Source of the DNA: Paracoccus sp. Z118
GTDB lineage: Bacteria; Pseudomonadota; Alphaproteobacteria; Rhodobacterales; Rhodobacteraceae
Length of the DNA stretch: 64,000 nucleotides
Direction of reading: 5' to 3'
NCBI RefSeq assembly: GCF_019061185.1
Contig: NZ_JAHQZU010000011.1
Span: forward strand, 1 to 64,000
The stretch's first letter is position 1. The number at the start of each line of letters is the position of its first letter. Of the stretch, positions 39,927 to 49,088 are shown one piece after another. A program made the position numbers and the translations under genes. The notes beneath the pieces are model-generated. The model was not told the origin of the DNA. It did not search any database and saw only the letters and a list, made by a program, of their open reading frames with translations.

Positions 39927-40868
39927 ATGCAACTCACCGGCATTCACCATCTGACGGCCATCACCGCCGACGCCCCCGGCAACAACCGCTTCTATACCGA
40001 AACGCTGGGGATGCGGCGGGTCAAGAAGACCGTCAACCAGGACGACACCTCGGCCTATCACCTGTTCTTCGCGGACGGGGCGGGCAGCCCCGGCACCGAC
40101 ATCACCTTCTTCGACTGGCCCGCCGCCCGCGAACGGCGCGGAACGCACGCGATCAGCGGCACCGGCCTGCGGGTGAACGAGGACAGCCTCGACTACTGGG
40201 CCGCGCGGCTGCGGGCCGAGAACCTGACCGTGGGCGAGATCGCGGCGGTGGACGGCCGCGCCAGCCTCGCCTTCGAGGACCCCGAAGGGCAGCGCCTGCG
40301 GCTGGTCGCGGATGTTCCGGGCACGGCGCATCCGTGGGACCGCAGCCCGGTTCCGGCCGGGCATCAGATCCGCGGGCTGGGACCGATCACCATGTCCGTT
40401 CCCGACCTCGCCCCGACCGAGGCGGTGCTGACGCAGGTGATGAACATGCGCCGGGTGCGCGACTATGCCAGCCCGGACGGGGAAGGTCAGGTCCATGTGT
40501 TCGAGATGAGCGAGGGCGGCCCCTCGGCCGAGCTGCACGTCGCCGTGCAGCCGAACCTGCCCGCCGCGCGGCAGGGCGCGGGCGGCGTCCACCACGTTGC
40601 CTTCCGCGTGCCCACCACGGCCGATATCGGCGAATGGGCGCGGCATGTGAGCGGCTTCCGCGTCCCCTCCTCGGGCGAGGTCGAGCGCTACTACTTCCGT
40701 TCGCTCTATTTCCGCGAGCCGAACGGCATCCTGTTCGAGATCGCCAGCGACGAGCCGGGCTTCGACGTGGACGAGCCGTTCGAGACGATGGGCGAGACGC
40801 TGTCCCTGCCGCCCTTCCTGGAGCCGCAGCGCGCCCGGATCGAGGCGGGGCTGAAGCCGCTGGATTGA
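39927..40868 (+). CDS. VOC-family ring-cleaving dioxygenase (MhqO-like)
   Basis: 313-residue protein with two vicinal-oxygen-chelate modules (about 1-140 and 150-300). Metal-ligand His sites: [12 protein letters not shown] in module 1 and [12 protein letters not shown] in module 2, and the late Glu in [16 protein letters not shown]. This matches the MhqO/MhqA-type glyoxalase-bleomycin-resistance dioxygenases acting on hydroquinones or catechols in quinone stress. ATG 39927 follows GAAAGGAG. Controlled, by inference, by the divergent LysR gene. Confidence 0.85.
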   Translation: MQLTGIHHLTAITADAPGNNRFYTETLGMRRVKKTVNQDDTSAYHLFFADGAGSPGTDITFFDWPAARERRGTHAISGTGLRVNEDSLDYWAARLRAENLTVGEIAAVDGRASLAFEDPEGQRLRLVADVPGTAHPWDRSPVPAGHQIRGLGPITMSVPDLAPTEAVLTQVMNMRRVRDYASPDGEGQVHVFEMSEGGPSAELHVAVQPNLPAARQGAGGVHHVAFRVPTTADIGEWARHVSGFRVPSSGEVERYYFRSLYFREPNGILFEIASDEPGFDVDEPFETMGETLSLPPFLEPQRARIEAGLKPLD

Positions 40869-40940
40869 TGCGGGAGCTGCGGAGAGAGGCGGTTCTGTTC
40901 GGTGCAATGGCCGCAAGCCCCCGCCCGAACGGTTCGCATG

Positions 40941-40971
40941 AAAGGCGGCGGGACACTCCCGCCGCCTTTTT
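40941..40971 (+). terminator. Strong terminator after the dioxygenase
   Basis: AAAGGCGGCGGG / CCCGCCGCCTTT, 12-bp perfect stem, ACACT loop, then TT. A-tract on the left makes it bidirectional. Starts 72 bases after the stop. Confidence 0.85.
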
Positions 40972-41379
40972 ACTGATCCGGTTTGCCACGGCGAGTTGAG
41001 CGCAGGGAACGAGGATCTTGCGATGGGCCGGTCGGGACCCACGGTTCCGAAAAAGCAGGCGCTTTCCTGCCGCCTGGACCGAGTGCCCGGCCTCATACTT
41101 GCGAGCGCCGGTGATCTCGGCAGTTCCGTGAAGACATATGGCTGGCGCCGGAGGCCTCCGGGAGAAAGCGCGGTTCCGGGCCGCGCAGGACCTGCTGGCC
41201 GGAGCGGCACCCGCACGACGACACTTTCGGCCTTGGTTTCACCGACTCCGCAACTTGGGCGAAACCGGGCAGCGCAACGGCCCCCGCGCACCTCTGGCAG
41301 GTCGCTGGACTTCGCGGCGCTCTCCGGGTGATCCTGCGACCGACGTGGACCCAAGGATGCGGCGGGGCAGGGTGGCGGC
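40972..41379. other. Gene-free interval
   Basis: About 400 bases between the terminator and the TRIC-like gene. An open plus-strand frame at 40996-41331 has a low-complexity Arg/Pro/Ser translation and no ribosome site, so I do not call it. No promoter, repeat or RNA signal stood out. Confidence 0.4.
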
Positions 41380-41997
41380 ATGGATGTTCTTCCCCTCGGG
41401 CTGTGGCTGGATCTGGCGGGCACCTTCGTCTTCGCGCTCAGCGGGGCGATGCTGGCGGTCCAGCGGCGGCTGGACCTGTTCGGGATCACCGTGCTGGCGG
41501 TCTCGGCCGGGCTGTTCGGGGGGATGCTGCGCGACGTGGCCCTTGGCGCGACGCCCCCCGCCGCGCTCGAAGACACGCGCTATCTGCTCGCCACATTCGC
41601 CGCGGCGGCCGTGATCTTCTTCGGCCACCGGCTGATGGACAGGCTCCTGCGGCCCGTCATGGTGCTGGACGCGCTCGGGCTGGGGCTGTTCGCGGTCAGC
41701 GGTTGCCGCAAGGCGCTGCTGGCAGGGCTGGACCCGCTGGCGGCGATCATCCTTGGGATATTGACCGCCGTGGGCGGCGGCGCCCTGCGCGACATGCTCG
41801 TCGCCGAGGTGCCGCATGTTCTGCGGGACGAGGTCTATGCCCTCGCCGCGCTGGTCGGCGCCGGGATCGTGGCCGCGGGTTACGCATGGGGCTGGAGCGA
41901 CGCATGGGCCGCAGGGGCCGGCGTGGTGATCGCGGCCGCGCTCCGCATCGTGAGCGTCTGGCGCGGCTGGCGCGCGCCGAGGGCGCCGGGGTCGTGA
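41380..41997 (+). CDS. TRIC-family (YicG/UPF0126) cation channel
   Basis: 205-residue membrane protein with about seven hydrophobic helices in two repeats: LAGTFVFALSGAMLAVQRRLDLFGITVLAVSAGLFGGMLRDV and DALGLGLFAVSGCRKAL...AIILGILTAVGGGALRDML. Each repeat carries the TRIC-type GG..RD kink motif. Prokaryotic TRIC proteins are trimeric K+ channels or glycine-related; physiological role here unknown. Confidence 0.85.
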   Translation: MDVLPLGLWLDLAGTFVFALSGAMLAVQRRLDLFGITVLAVSAGLFGGMLRDVALGATPPAALEDTRYLLATFAAAAVIFFGHRLMDRLLRPVMVLDALGLGLFAVSGCRKALLAGLDPLAAIILGILTAVGGGALRDMLVAEVPHVLRDEVYALAALVGAGIVAAGYAWGWSDAWAAGAGVVIAAALRIVSVWRGWRAPRAPGS

Positions 41998-42191
41998 GGG
42001 GACAGGTGTTCTCTGTCCCGGCCGCACTTGCTCGGCGCGAGAGGTGCTGAGGATCTGCCGAACGAACCCTTGGGAACCGCCGGGAAACGCTCGTGCCTGT
42101 GGCATCTATGGCCCGCGCGTTCAAATCGCCGCGTAAGGCGTTCAATGCAGCCTTTGATCGCCGAAGTGGCGAATTTTCTGATCCGCCTCTT

Positions 42192-42215
42192 TACATACAT
42201 ACCAGAATGTTTGTA
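42192..42215. promoter_or_regulatory. AcrR-like operator
   Basis: Arms TACATACAT (42192-42200) and ATGTTTGTA (42207-42215) around ACCAGA. The known E. coli AcrR operator has arms TACATACAT and ATGTATGTA with the same 6-base centre length; only one arm base differs. It lies 33 bases before the TetR ATG, so autoregulation of the whole tetR-RND operon is likely. Confidence 0.75.
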
Positions 42216-42247
42216 TAGGCGCGTCTCACCTACAGGAACCCTCCGGG

Positions 42248-42937
42248 ATGCGCCGAAGCAAGGAAGATTCAGAGCAGACGCGCTCCGCGATTCTGGACGC
42301 CGCCGAACGTGCGTTCTGCGGGAAGGGGTTCGCCTCGACCTCGCTGGAGGCGATCTCGCGTGCGGCTGGTGTCACACGCGGGGCGTTCTACTGGCACTTC
42401 AAGGACAAGACCGATCTTCTCGCCGCGCTGCATGAACGCTCGTTCGTGCCGCAGCAGGAGATCATCGCGGCCATGACCGCAGCGGGAGAGGGCGATCCGC
42501 TGGCGCGGCTCGAATCCGCCGGACCCGCGATCCTGCGCTCGTTCGAGGCCGACGCGCGGCAGCAGCGCATGTTCCTCATCATGTCCGACCTCACGACCGG
42601 TCGGGAGGGCGCGGCCTGGGTCGCCCGGATCGACGCCGAGATGCGGGACATGCTGCGCCAGATGGCCAGCGACGCCCGCGACTGCGGCGCCTTGAACCCC
42701 GCCTTCACCCCCGAGGAGGCGGCGGTGTTCCTGATGGTGACGTTCCACGGCATTCTCAGCGAGTGGATGCGCTCGGACAAGGGGTTCCCGCTCAGCGGGC
42801 TCGGGACGAAGATGCTGTCGCACCAGATCGCCTCGCTCCGGGCCGGTGCGCCCGGACATGCGCCCGATGGCCTGCCGCGTGGCGGGCCGGGTGCGCCGGC
42901 GCTGGATCACACGGAAAAAATCGCGCCCGACGGGTGA
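42248..42937 (+). CDS. TetR/AcrR-family repressor of the RND pump
   Basis: 229-residue TetR repressor. HTH (about 10-57): TRSAILDAAERAFCGKGFASTSLEAISRAAGVTRGAFYWHF contains the classic YWHFKDK end. The ligand domain (60-200) resembles AcrR/TtgR (VFLMVTFHGILSEWM). The C-terminal tail is Gly/Pro-rich and probably disordered. Unlike E. coli acrR, it is co-directional with the pump genes and upstream, with an AcrR-like operator in front. Confidence 0.9.
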   Translation: MRRSKEDSEQTRSAILDAAERAFCGKGFASTSLEAISRAAGVTRGAFYWHFKDKTDLLAALHERSFVPQQEIIAAMTAAGEGDPLARLESAGPAILRSFEADARQQRMFLIMSDLTTGREGAAWVARIDAEMRDMLRQMASDARDCGALNPAFTPEEAAVFLMVTFHGILSEWMRSDKGFPLSGLGTKMLSHQIASLRAGAPGHAPDGLPRGGPGAPALDHTEKIAPDG

Positions 42938-43038
42938 CGCGGCGGACCTGCCGTCATACACCCTGAGTCAAATTGCCGCACGGGACCCCGCTGCCGTGCC
43001 GCCCCTCATTCATGCCCACGCTCATCCGGAAAGTTCAC

Positions 43039-44193
43039 ATGTCCCGCAAGATCATTCCAGACGCCACCTTCGGTCTTGTCTGCGCGGCGCTGATCGGCCT
43101 CGCGCCGATCGCGGCCGCGGCCCAGCAGGCGCCCGACGCGCCCACGCCGACCGTCACCGCCATCACCGCCGAGCCCATCGATTTCACCATGACGGCGCGT
43201 CTGCCGGGGCGGATCAAGGCCTCGACCGTTTCCGAGGTGCGCCCGCAGGTGTCGGGCATCATCCGCGAGCGGCTGTTCGAGGAAGGCAGCCGGGTCGAGG
43301 CGGGTCAGGCCCTCTACAAGATCGAGGATGAAACCTATATTGCCGTGGCCGCCGGGGCGCGGGCGGCCGTCGCGCAGGCGCAGGCGAATTACGACCTCGC
43401 CGTGCGCGAGGCTCGGCGGGCCGAGGAACTGCTGGCCACCAGCGCCGGGTCCGAGCAGCGGCGCGACAGCGCCGTCGCTGCGCGCGAAGCGGCCGACGCG
43501 GCGCTGCAACTGGCGCAGGCGCAGCTTCAGACCGCCGAGATCGATCTGGAGCGGACGACCATCCGCGCGCCGATCGCCGGGGTGATCGGGTTCTCGCAGG
43601 CGACGCCCGGCTCGCTGGTCGCGGCCCAGCAGCCCGCCGCGCTGACCACGATCCGCACGCTCGACCCGGTCTATGTGGACGTGACGCAGTCGGCCAACGA
43701 CCTGCTGAACTGGCATGCCGCCGAGGGCGAGACGGTCCGCACAACGGGCGAGGCGACGATGATCCTGCCCACGGGCGAGACCTTCCCGGTCACCGGCGAG
43801 CTGCGCGCCGCCGAGCCGCAGGTCGAGCCGACCACCGGCATGATCACCCTGCGGATCGGCTTTCCCAACCCCGACCATGTCCTGCTTCCCGGCCTCTATG
43901 TCGAGGTGATCCTGCCGCAGGCCGAGGAGGAGGGGGTGTTCATGGTCCCGCAATCGTCCGTCATGCGGGACGCCAGCGGGGTGCCCCATGTGTGGCTGGT
44001 CGAGAACGGCGCCGTGGTCGAGCGGCAGCTGTCCGTCCTGACCTCGCACGAGAACAACTGGGTCGTCACCGAGGGGCTCGAACCCGGCGACCAGATCATC
44101 ACGACCGGCTTCCAGAAAGTCGCGCCGGGCGGACCAGCGGAGATCGTGCCAGTCGAACCGGCGGGCCAGCCGGCCGCACCGGAAGGAAACTGA
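43039..44193 (+). CDS. RND efflux periplasmic adaptor (AcrA/MexA type)
   Basis: Membrane-fusion protein linking the RND pump to the outer-membrane channel. About 384 residues from ATG 43039 (GGAAAG upstream); the frame is open from 42973. Sec signal (GLVCAALIGLAPIAAAAQ) without a lipobox Cys, so not lipidated. Then lipoyl halves (RPQVSGIIRERLFEEGSRVEAGQALYKI; IRAPIAGVIGFSQATPGSLV), alpha hairpin (about 95-150) and beta-barrel/MP domain. No TolC-like gene follows, so the pump must borrow one. Confidence 0.9.
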   Translation: MSRKIIPDATFGLVCAALIGLAPIAAAAQQAPDAPTPTVTAITAEPIDFTMTARLPGRIKASTVSEVRPQVSGIIRERLFEEGSRVEAGQALYKIEDETYIAVAAGARAAVAQAQANYDLAVREARRAEELLATSAGSEQRRDSAVAAREAADAALQLAQAQLQTAEIDLERTTIRAPIAGVIGFSQATPGSLVAAQQPAALTTIRTLDPVYVDVTQSANDLLNWHAAEGETVRTTGEATMILPTGETFPVTGELRAAEPQVEPTTGMITLRIGFPNPDHVLLPGLYVEVILPQAEEEGVFMVPQSSVMRDASGVPHVWLVENGAVVERQLSVLTSHENNWVVTEGLEPGDQIITTGFQKVAPGGPAEIVPVEPAGQPAAPEGN

Positions 44194-44196
44194 TTC

Positions 44197-47100
44197 ATGC
44201 CCCGGTTCTTCATCAACCGGCCCATCTTCGCGTGGGTCATCGCCATCATCATCATGGGTCTGGGAACGCTGTCCGTCATGCGGCTGCCGATTTCCCAGTA
44301 TCCGACCATCGCCGGTCCCTCGGTCGTCATCGGCGCCGCCTATCCCGGCGCCTCCGCCGAGACGGTGGCGGACACGGTCGTCCAGCTCATCGAGCGCGAG
44401 ATGACCGGCCTCGACGGGCTGCGCTACATCAACTCGTCCACCACATCGACGGGCGGGGCCAGCATCACGCTGACCTTCGATCTGGGAACCGACGCCGACA
44501 TCGCGCAGGTGCAGGTGCAGAACAAGCTTGCGCAGGCCGAGGCTGGGCTGCCCGAGGCTGTCGCCCGGCAGGGGGTCACGGTGGAGAAATCCGCCACCGG
44601 CTTCCTGATGGTCATCGCGCTGGTGTCCGAGGACGGCGCGCGTTCGGCCATCGACCTCGCCGACTACCTGAACTCCTACATGGTCGAGCCGATCTCGCGT
44701 CTTGACGGCGTCGGCAAGGTGCAGGTGTTCGGGTCGGAATACGCCATGCGGATCTGGCTGGACCCGACCAAGCTGCAGTCCTACGACCTGTCGCCGAACG
44801 ATGTCGTGGGCGCGATCCGGGCGCAGAACGCCCAGATTTCGGCCGGTTCCTTCGGGGCCATGCCCGCGCCGGAAGGCCAGCTTCTGAACGCCACGATCAC
44901 GGCGCAGTCGCTGTTGCGCACGCCCGAGGACTTCGAACGCATCGTCCTGCGCGCCGACACCGATGGCGGGCTGGTCCTGCTGCGCGACGTGGCGCGCGCC
45001 GAACTGGGCACCGAGAACTACGAGATCACCGGCTATTACAACGGCATGCCCTCGTCGGGGATGGCGATTCAGCTGGCGTCCGGCGCGAACGCGCTGGAAA
45101 CGGCCGAGCTGGTGAAGGCCAGGGTCGATGAGCTGGCCCAGTTCCTGCCGGCGGGGGTGAGCTATGTCGTCCCCTATGACACGACGCCCTTCGTGCTGAT
45201 CTCGATCGAGGCGGTGGTCCACACGCTGATCGAGGCCATCATCCTCGTCTTCTTCGTGATGCTGATCTTCCTGCACAACTTCCGCGCGACGCTGATCCCC
45301 ACGCTTGCCGTGCCGGTGGTGCTGCTGGGAACCTTCGGCGTCATGGCGGTGCTGGGCTTCAGCATCAACACGCTGACGATGCTCGCCATGGTGCTGGCCA
45401 TCGGCCTTCTGGTCGATGACGCCATCGTCGTGGTCGAGAACGTCGAGCGGATCATGCACGACGAGGGGCTCGGCCCGGTTGAGGCCACGCGCAAGTCGAT
45501 GGACGAGATCTCGGGCGCGCTGGTCGGCATCGGCATCGTCGTCTCGGCGGTGTTCCTGCCGATGGCGTTCTTCGGCGGCTCGACGGGCGAGATGTACAAG
45601 CAGTTCGCCGTCACCATCGTCACCGCCATGATGCTGTCGGTGTTCATCGCGCTGACCTTCACGCCGGCGCTCTGCGCCACCATGCTCAAGCCCCATGCCC
45701 ACAACAAGCGGCAGGGCTGGCTGGGCCGGCTCGGCACCGCCTTCAGCAACTGGTTCGAGCGGAACTTCTCGCGCGTGACCGCCGGTTACAGCGCGATCGT
45801 CCGGGTGGCCACGCGCCGGCCGCTGCAGATGCTGGTGATCTATGCCGTGCTCGTCGGCGGCATGGTCGTCATGTATCAGCGCACCCCCACGTCGTTCCTT
45901 CCCGACGAGGATCAGGGCGCGCTGATGACCATCGTGCAGGGGCCCACGGGCAGCACGGCCGAGCAGACCGAGGCCGTGATGGACAAGGTGTCGGACTACT
46001 ACATGACCGCCGAGGCGGATAACGTGAAGTCCGTCTTTGCCGTGCGCGGCTTCTCGTTCGCGGGGCAGGGGCAGAACATGGGCATGGTCTTCGTCCTGCT
46101 GAACGACTGGTCCGAACGCACCGATCCCGAGGATTCGGTGGGTGCGATCGCCGCCCGCGCTTTCGGCCCGCTGATGGGCGGCATCCGCGAGGCGGTGGTG
46201 ATCCCGATCGTGCCCCCCGCGGTGATGGAGCTTGGCAACTCGACCGGGTTCTCGGCCCAGCTGACGGCGAATGCCGGCCAGACGCACGAGCAACTGGTCG
46301 AGGCTCGCGACATGCTGCTGGGGCTGGCCACGGAAAGTCCCGTGCTGACGGCTGTCCGCCCCAACGGGGTCGAGGACGCCTCGCAGTTCCAGCTCAACAT
46401 CGACTGGGCGAAGGCCGGGGCGGTGGGCGTGACGGCGGCGGATGTCGGCTCGTTCCTCGCGACGGTCTGGTCGGGGGCCTATGTCAACGACTTCCTGTAT
46501 GAGGGCCGCGTGAAGCGGGTCTATGTGCAGGGCGAGCCCTCGGCCCGGACCGCGCCGGCCGATCTGGACCTGTGGCGGGTGAAGAACACGAACGGCGAAT
46601 ACGTGGACTTCTCGACCTTCGCGCGGCAGGAGTGGGTTTTCGGCGCGCAGCAGGTGAACCGCTACAACGCGCTGCCCGCCATGTCGATCGAAGGCATGCC
46701 CGCCGACGGCTATTCGACCGGCGAGGCGCTGGCCGAGATGGAGGCGCTGGCCCAGCAACTGCCCGCCGGCTTCAGCCTGCAATGGACCGGCCTGTCGCTG
46801 GAGGAAAAGGAAGCGGGCGCGGGCGCGATGGTGCTTTACGCGCTGGCGCTGGCGACGGTGTTCCTGTGCCTCGCGGCGCTCTATGAAAGCTGGACCATCC
46901 CGATCGCGGTGCTGCTGGCCATGCCGGTCGGCGTGCTCGGCGCGCTGATCGGCGCCTGGGTCGGCGGTCAGTCGAACGGCGTCTATTTCCAGGTTGGTCT
47001 GCTCACGGTGGTCGGTCTGACCGGCAAGAACGGCATCATGATCGTCGAGTTCGCGCGGGAGCGGATGGAAACGCTCGGCGAGAACGCTGTCGAGGCGGTG

Positions 47101-47349
47101 CGCGAGGCGGCGAAGCTGCGCTTCCGGCCGATCCTGATGACCTCGCTCGCCTTCGGGCTGGGGGTTCTGCCGCTGGTGCTGTCCAGCGGGGCCGGGGCGG
47201 GCGCCCGCCACGCGATCGGCTTCGCGGCGTTCTTCGGCACCTTCACCGGCACGGCGCTGGCGGTGATCTTCGTGCCGGTGTTCTTCGTGCTGGTCTGGCG
47301 GCTGTTCTCGGGCCGCTCGAAGCAGCCGGACATGACCACCGCCGCCTGA
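44197..47349 (+). CDS. RND multidrug efflux transporter (AcrB/HAE1 type)
   Basis: 1050-residue inner-membrane pump with 12 predicted helices and two large periplasmic loops, the normal HAE1 length. Begins MPRFFINRPIFAWVIAIIIM. Proton relay: Asp407-Asp408 in LLVDDAIVVVENVER and Lys944 in TGKNGIMIVEFARE, all conserved. Starts three bases after the adaptor gene. Exports hydrophobic drugs, dyes, bile salts or solvents; substrate range not predictable. Confidence 0.95.
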   Translation: MPRFFINRPIFAWVIAIIIMGLGTLSVMRLPISQYPTIAGPSVVIGAAYPGASAETVADTVVQLIEREMTGLDGLRYINSSTTSTGGASITLTFDLGTDADIAQVQVQNKLAQAEAGLPEAVARQGVTVEKSATGFLMVIALVSEDGARSAIDLADYLNSYMVEPISRLDGVGKVQVFGSEYAMRIWLDPTKLQSYDLSPNDVVGAIRAQNAQISAGSFGAMPAPEGQLLNATITAQSLLRTPEDFERIVLRADTDGGLVLLRDVARAELGTENYEITGYYNGMPSSGMAIQLASGANALETAELVKARVDELAQFLPAGVSYVVPYDTTPFVLISIEAVVHTLIEAIILVFFVMLIFLHNFRATLIPTLAVPVVLLGTFGVMAVLGFSINTLTMLAMVLAIGLLVDDAIVVVENVERIMHDEGLGPVEATRKSMDEISGALVGIGIVVSAVFLPMAFFGGSTGEMYKQFAVTIVTAMMLSVFIALTFTPALCATMLKPHAHNKRQGWLGRLGTAFSNWFERNFSRVTAGYSAIVRVATRRPLQMLVIYAVLVGGMVVMYQRTPTSFLPDEDQGALMTIVQGPTGSTAEQTEAVMDKVSDYYMTAEADNVKSVFAVRGFSFAGQGQNMGMVFVLLNDWSERTDPEDSVGAIAARAFGPLMGGIREAVVIPIVPPAVMELGNSTGFSAQLTANAGQTHEQLVEARDMLLGLATESPVLTAVRPNGVEDASQFQLNIDWAKAGAVGVTAADVGSFLATVWSGAYVNDFLYEGRVKRVYVQGEPSARTAPADLDLWRVKNTNGEYVDFSTFARQEWVFGAQQVNRYNALPAMSIEGMPADGYSTGEALAEMEALAQQLPAGFSLQWTGLSLEEKEAGAGAMVLYALALATVFLCLAALYESWTIPIAVLLAMPVGVLGALIGAWVGGQSNGVYFQVGLLTVVGLTGKNGIMIVEFARERMETLGENAVEAVREAAKLRFRPILMTSLAFGLGVLPLVLSSGAGAGARHAIGFAAFFGTFTGTALAVIFVPVFFVLVWRLFSGRSKQPDMTTAA

Positions 47350-47370
47350 CGCCGGACAAGCGCGCCATGA

Positions 47371-47401
47371 GAAGGCCCCCGCCAGACGGTCGGGGGCCTT
47401 C
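47371..47401 (+). terminator. Terminator of the RND operon
   Basis: 11-bp perfect stem GAAGGCCCCCG / CGGGGGCCTTC with a 9-base loop, 21 bases after the stop; a short CCTGCATTTT tail follows. Confidence 0.75.
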
Positions 47402-47480
47402 CTGCATTTTCAGGCGCGGGTTGGACCTTTCCGGCCCACCCGCATAACCTGCGGCCCGACGTGACAGCGAGAGGACCGCA

Positions 47481-48119
47481 ATGACCCATCCCGCCCCGAT
47501 CCACCGCCGCCACCTTATTGTCGGCGCCGCCGCGACGCTGGGCCTCTATGTCCTCGGCGGGCTTGCCTATGCGGCCTCCTCGGACAACCCCATGCCGCCG
47601 GAGCTGCGCCGGGCGCTGGAGCGTGACCCGCTCGCCCCCGTCCTCGGCAACCCCGACGGCGACGTCACCCTGACCGAGTTCTTCGACTACAACTGCCCCC
47701 ATTGCCGCCCGATGGCCGCGCGGGTGGAAACGCTGATCGGCGCTGACCCGAATCTGCGGGTGGTCTTCCGCGAATTGCCGGTGTTCGGCGAGGGGTCGGT
47801 CTTTGCCGCCCGCGCCTCGCTCGCCTCGCGCGAGCAGCGGCTTTACTGGCCGTTCCACCGCCACCTCATGAACATGCGCGGCCGCGCCGAGGAGGCGTCG
47901 GTGCTGGCGGCCGCCCGCCGCGTCGGGCTGGACGAGGGGAAGCTGCGCGCCGACATGGAGGCCGACTGGATCTCGGATCACCTGAGCACCTCGCTGGACC
48001 TTGCCGACCACATGGGCCTGCTGGGCACCCCGACCTTCATCGCCGGCGACGAGGCCCTGTTCGGCCGGCAGGAGGTCAGCGACCTCCAGCGCCTGATCGC
48101 CACGGCGCGGGCGAGGTAG
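47481..48119 (+). CDS. DsbA-family periplasmic thiol oxidoreductase
   Basis: 212-residue thioredoxin-fold protein with an N-terminal signal (RRHLIVGAAATLGLYVLGGLAYA; RRH resembles a Tat motif but Sec is likely). Active site Cys72-Pro-His-Cys75 in FFDYNCPHCRPM, and the cis-Pro loop in LLGTPTFIAGDEAL. This is the BcfH/Com1-like DsbA group, helping disulfide formation or shuffling in exported proteins. Confidence 0.9.
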   Translation: MTHPAPIHRRHLIVGAAATLGLYVLGGLAYAASSDNPMPPELRRALERDPLAPVLGNPDGDVTLTEFFDYNCPHCRPMAARVETLIGADPNLRVVFRELPVFGEGSVFAARASLASREQRLYWPFHRHLMNMRGRAEEASVLAAARRVGLDEGKLRADMEADWISDHLSTSLDLADHMGLLGTPTFIAGDEALFGRQEVSDLQRLIATARAR

Positions 48120-48511
48120 AAGGGGGCAGGCGCTGGGGTGGGGATCGCCGGTCTCCACCCGGAAATGATCCGCGGTGATCAAGGTGTTCTCTTCCGTTGA
48201 TGGCCTTTTCGGCATTCCGCCACGCTACGGTGCGGCAGGTTCTTTTGTCGCAGGAGCCTTTCGGCGCTTCTGTGGACGAGCAACGGGGACCGCTGCGGCC
48301 CATCCGGCCAGCATGCCGACCGGCTGCGCAAGCTGGAGCATGATCTTGGGGCCAGCCCCGCGGCTTCGTTTCCACGGTAGCCTGGCCGCCTGCGCCATTT
48401 TGCCCACGTCACCGGCAAAGGAACGAACCCGCGCGTCCTTCGTTGGCCCGCAGGGGCTTGGTCCCGAGTTCGATCTCGCACTCGATCCCCCGAACAACCG
48501 GAGCGAATGAC
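48120..48511. other. 392-base interval with a stress-type promoter
   Basis: No convincing gene. Open frames on both strands have atypical, Ala/Pro/Arg-rich translations and no ribosome sites. The only strong signal is the EcfG-like promoter at 48420-48444, listed separately. Confidence 0.4.
48420..48444 (+). promoter_or_regulatory. EcfG-like general stress promoter
   Basis: GGAAC (48420-48424), 16 bases, CGTT (48441-48444), exactly the GGAAC-N16/17-CGTT consensus of the alphaproteobacterial general stress sigma EcfG. The start would be near 48451, giving a 60-base leader to the HdeD-like gene. Confidence 0.5.
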
Positions 48512-49075
48512 ATGGCGACCACCCGCACCTATCGAGTCGACGACCCGCATCCCGAACTGACGCGGAACCGCGGCTGGTTCATCGCACTGGGGATCATATT
48601 GCTGATCCTGGGGGTCTTCGCCTTCGCCAACCTGCTGCTGGCGACGGTGGCATCGGTCTATTTCATCGGCATCATGATGATCCTGGGCGGGATCGCGCAG
48701 ATGGTGCTGGCCATGCGCGTCAGAGGCTGGGGCCGCACCTTGCTGCTGCTGATCGCCGGGGTGCTCTACATCCTGGCGGGGTTCTTTGCCTTCGTGAACC
48801 CGGTCCTCGCCTCGACGCTGCTGACGCTCGTGCTTGCGGCTTCGCTGCTGGTGGCGGGTGTCCTGCGCTTCGTCGTGGCGCTGCAGGAACGGCCCCGCAA
48901 AGGGTGGGGCTGGGTGCTGGCGGGCGGCATCGTCAGCTTCATCGTGGCGCTGATCATCTTCGCCGGCTGGCCGGTCAACAGCCTCTGGGTGCTGGGCCTG
49001 TTCCTGTCGGCCGACCTGATCGTGCAGGGCGTCGCCTGGCTGTTCTTCGGTATCGCCCTCGGCAGCGCCCGCTGA
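48512..49075 (+). CDS. HdeD-family membrane protein
   Basis: 187-residue protein with six hydrophobic helices (from about residue 23), the HdeD fold of two or three DUF308 repeats: FIALGIILLILGVFAFANLL, VLYILAGFFAFVNP and VSFIVALIIFAGWP. HdeD is linked to acid and envelope stress resistance. ATG 48512 has CGGAG upstream. The following MBL gene starts 13 bases later, so the two form an operon behind the EcfG-like promoter. Confidence 0.85.
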   Translation: MATTRTYRVDDPHPELTRNRGWFIALGIILLILGVFAFANLLLATVASVYFIGIMMILGGIAQMVLAMRVRGWGRTLLLLIAGVLYILAGFFAFVNPVLASTLLTLVLAASLLVAGVLRFVVALQERPRKGWGWVLAGGIVSFIVALIIFAGWPVNSLWVLGLFLSADLIVQGVAWLFFGIALGSAR

Positions 49076-49088
49076 GGGGGGCGCCCCG

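Noticed and set aside
40996..41331. Plus-strand 111-codon frame after the dioxygenase terminator
   Set aside because: No ribosome site, low-complexity translation, no coding bias seen.
43006..47211. A 1401-codon open frame antisense to the RND adaptor and pump genes
   Set aside because: It mirrors codon position bias of the real genes; its translation is His/Arg/Gly-rich without any domain. Similar long antisense frames at 58799-61927, 50184-52220 and 56535-58772 were rejected for the same reason.
48175..48510. Open frames on both strands before the HdeD gene
   Set aside because: No ribosome sites, atypical composition, and the region is better explained as a promoter-bearing leader.
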